Positions 63,498-64,000 of a stretch of DNA of 64,000 bases are shown here, piece by piece. The notes under the pieces were generated by a model. It had not been told where the DNA came from. It saw only the letters and a list, made by a program, of their open reading frames with translations, and searched no databases. Where the stretch lies: NCBI RefSeq assembly GCF_001280515.1, contig NZ_LBIQ01000030.1, positions 1,506,501-1,570,500 of the forward strand, written 5' to 3'. This DNA comes from Mangrovimonas sp. ST2L15 (GTDB lineage: Bacteria; Bacteroidota; Bacteroidia; Flavobacteriales; Flavobacteriaceae). Positions within the stretch are counted from its first letter, which is position 1, and every line of letters starts with the position of its first letter. The position numbers and the translations under genes were made by a program.

Positions 63498-63989
63498 TCA
63501 ACCAAAGGGCGAAAAAGTAATGGCGCCAAATTCCCAATTGGTTGCAAAACCAATAAAAGCAAGAAGCAAGATGCAGGCTTGGAGAATCATTAGAATAAAG
63601 AACAAAAGAATTCTGAGAATTATACCCCATCGGGAATAATCTGAAGCAAAGGCATTGTAATACCCATAGGCAATGTAACATAATACCAATACGGGAGTGC
63701 CATAGTTGATGCTGGTTGCAATCACTTGACTTTTAGTAAATAGATACAAAAAGAATAGCAAATTGCCCATGGTAGATATGAGTAACATCCCTAGTAATAT
63801 CATACCGGCAATAATAAAGTGCTCACTTAAGTTCAAGGATTTTCTTTTGAATAACAGTAAACTGTTGATGGCGGCAAATGGAACGAACAGAAATACAATC
63901 AATTTTCTTTTTTCTGAAATCATGCGATCCAATCTCTTACTGGCCTCGTCTTGTAATGCAGTGTCATTTATAACATCACCTTGAGCCAT
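63498..63989 (-). CDS. Membrane protein of unknown function, possibly cut by the window edge
   Basis: About 163 residues from the ATG at 63989, with four transmembrane helices (near 30-48, 58-80, 92-108 and 125-150) and a charged N-terminus containing DVINDTALQDEASKRLDRMISEKRKLIV. The frame stays open to the right end, with a TTG two codons upstream, so a longer N-terminus cannot be excluded. No family recognised. Confidence 0.65.
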   Translation of the reverse strand: MAQGDVINDTALQDEASKRLDRMISEKRKLIVFLFVPFAAINSLLLFKRKSLNLSEHFIIAGMILLGMLLISTMGNLLFFLYLFTKSQVIATSINYGTPVLVLCYIAYGYYNAFASDYSRWGIILRILLFFILMILQACILLLAFIGFATNWEFGAITFSPFG

Positions 63990-64000
63990 GGCCAATTGCT

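Noticed and set aside
1-64000. CRISPR arrays, IS elements, integrases, toxin-antitoxin pairs or defence systems
   Set aside because: No regularly spaced repeats, transposase or integrase frames, or recognisable defence genes.

Overview
The window is an AT-rich chromosomal stretch from a member of the Bacteroidota, most likely a marine or aquatic Flavobacteriaceae species. The evidence is the family mix (GIN/DUF2807, DUF3857, DUF4870, DUF6327-like, PadR-PspC, OprC-like TonB receptor), the Bacteroidota promoter form TTTG-N18-22-TAnnTTTG (clearest before the tRNA), many exported lipoproteins and no visible Shine-Dalgarno bias. I saw no rRNA, CRISPR array, insertion sequence, integrase or prophage.

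Layout. 1-1767: parA-parB and the start of a third secreted protein, on the minus strand. 1941-4706: two-domain M16 peptidase. 4780-9341 (minus): lipoprotein, mutA, FtsB/DivIC-like protein, udk, then a lipoprotein cytochrome c with a PQQ-type sugar dehydrogenase. 9420-9494: tRNA-Pro(UGG). 9495-17689: an accessory-looking stretch with two orphan ORFs, low-complexity and hairpin intergenic DNA, SlyD-like FKBP, rsgA, a GNAT enzyme, a Crp-family regulator, a flavodoxin-fold reductase, an esterase, a membrane protein with a frameshifted small gene behind it, and DUF2200. 17819-21183: a probable copper-acquisition operon (Cys-rich small protein, Met/His lipoprotein, OprC-like TonB receptor). 21378-26763: SdiA-regulated-type protein, aldehyde dehydrogenase, and an envelope/stress cluster (YtxH, holin-like, DUF6327-like, hemerythrin, topoisomerase IB, a cysteine-free ArsC-fold protein). 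26943-32897: trxB, S9 peptidase, and an outer-membrane barrel between two YceI-type proteins. 32892-37233 (minus): two GIN-domain proteins, PspC, PadR, DUF4870. 37378-41095: DUF4442, TIGR00266 protein, a small conserved protein, divergent oxyR/dps, DUF2141. 41267-51483 (minus): two DUF3857 proteins, then DUF58-MoxR-DUF4350-DUF4129-membrane protein-SpoIIM-like, with an RDD protein and a TRIC-type channel divergent from it. 52868-57661: cyclophilin, CoA pyrophosphatase, acyltransferase, ECF sigma factor with a membrane partner, NDH-2. 57727-63989 (minus): lysoplasmalogenase, TauE-like, DUF4242, cytochrome c, YdeI-like, DUF302, DUF1206, FKBP and a membrane protein at the right edge.

Themes. Redox and metal stress recur: OxyR with both redox cysteines, Dps with all ferroxidase ligands, thioredoxin reductase, hemerythrin and copper uptake. 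Envelope maintenance is the other theme: PadR/PspC/GIN, the MoxR-DUF58 cluster, YceI proteins and an ECF sigma factor. The best-supported unusual locus is the copper operon, whose receptor carries both halves (CxxxM and HxM) of the OprC copper site. The remaining oddities are smaller: a transglutaminase-like pseudoenzyme beside an intact paralog, a cysteine-free ArsC relative, mutA without mutB, a frameshifted small gene, and a hairpin element behind an orphan ORF.
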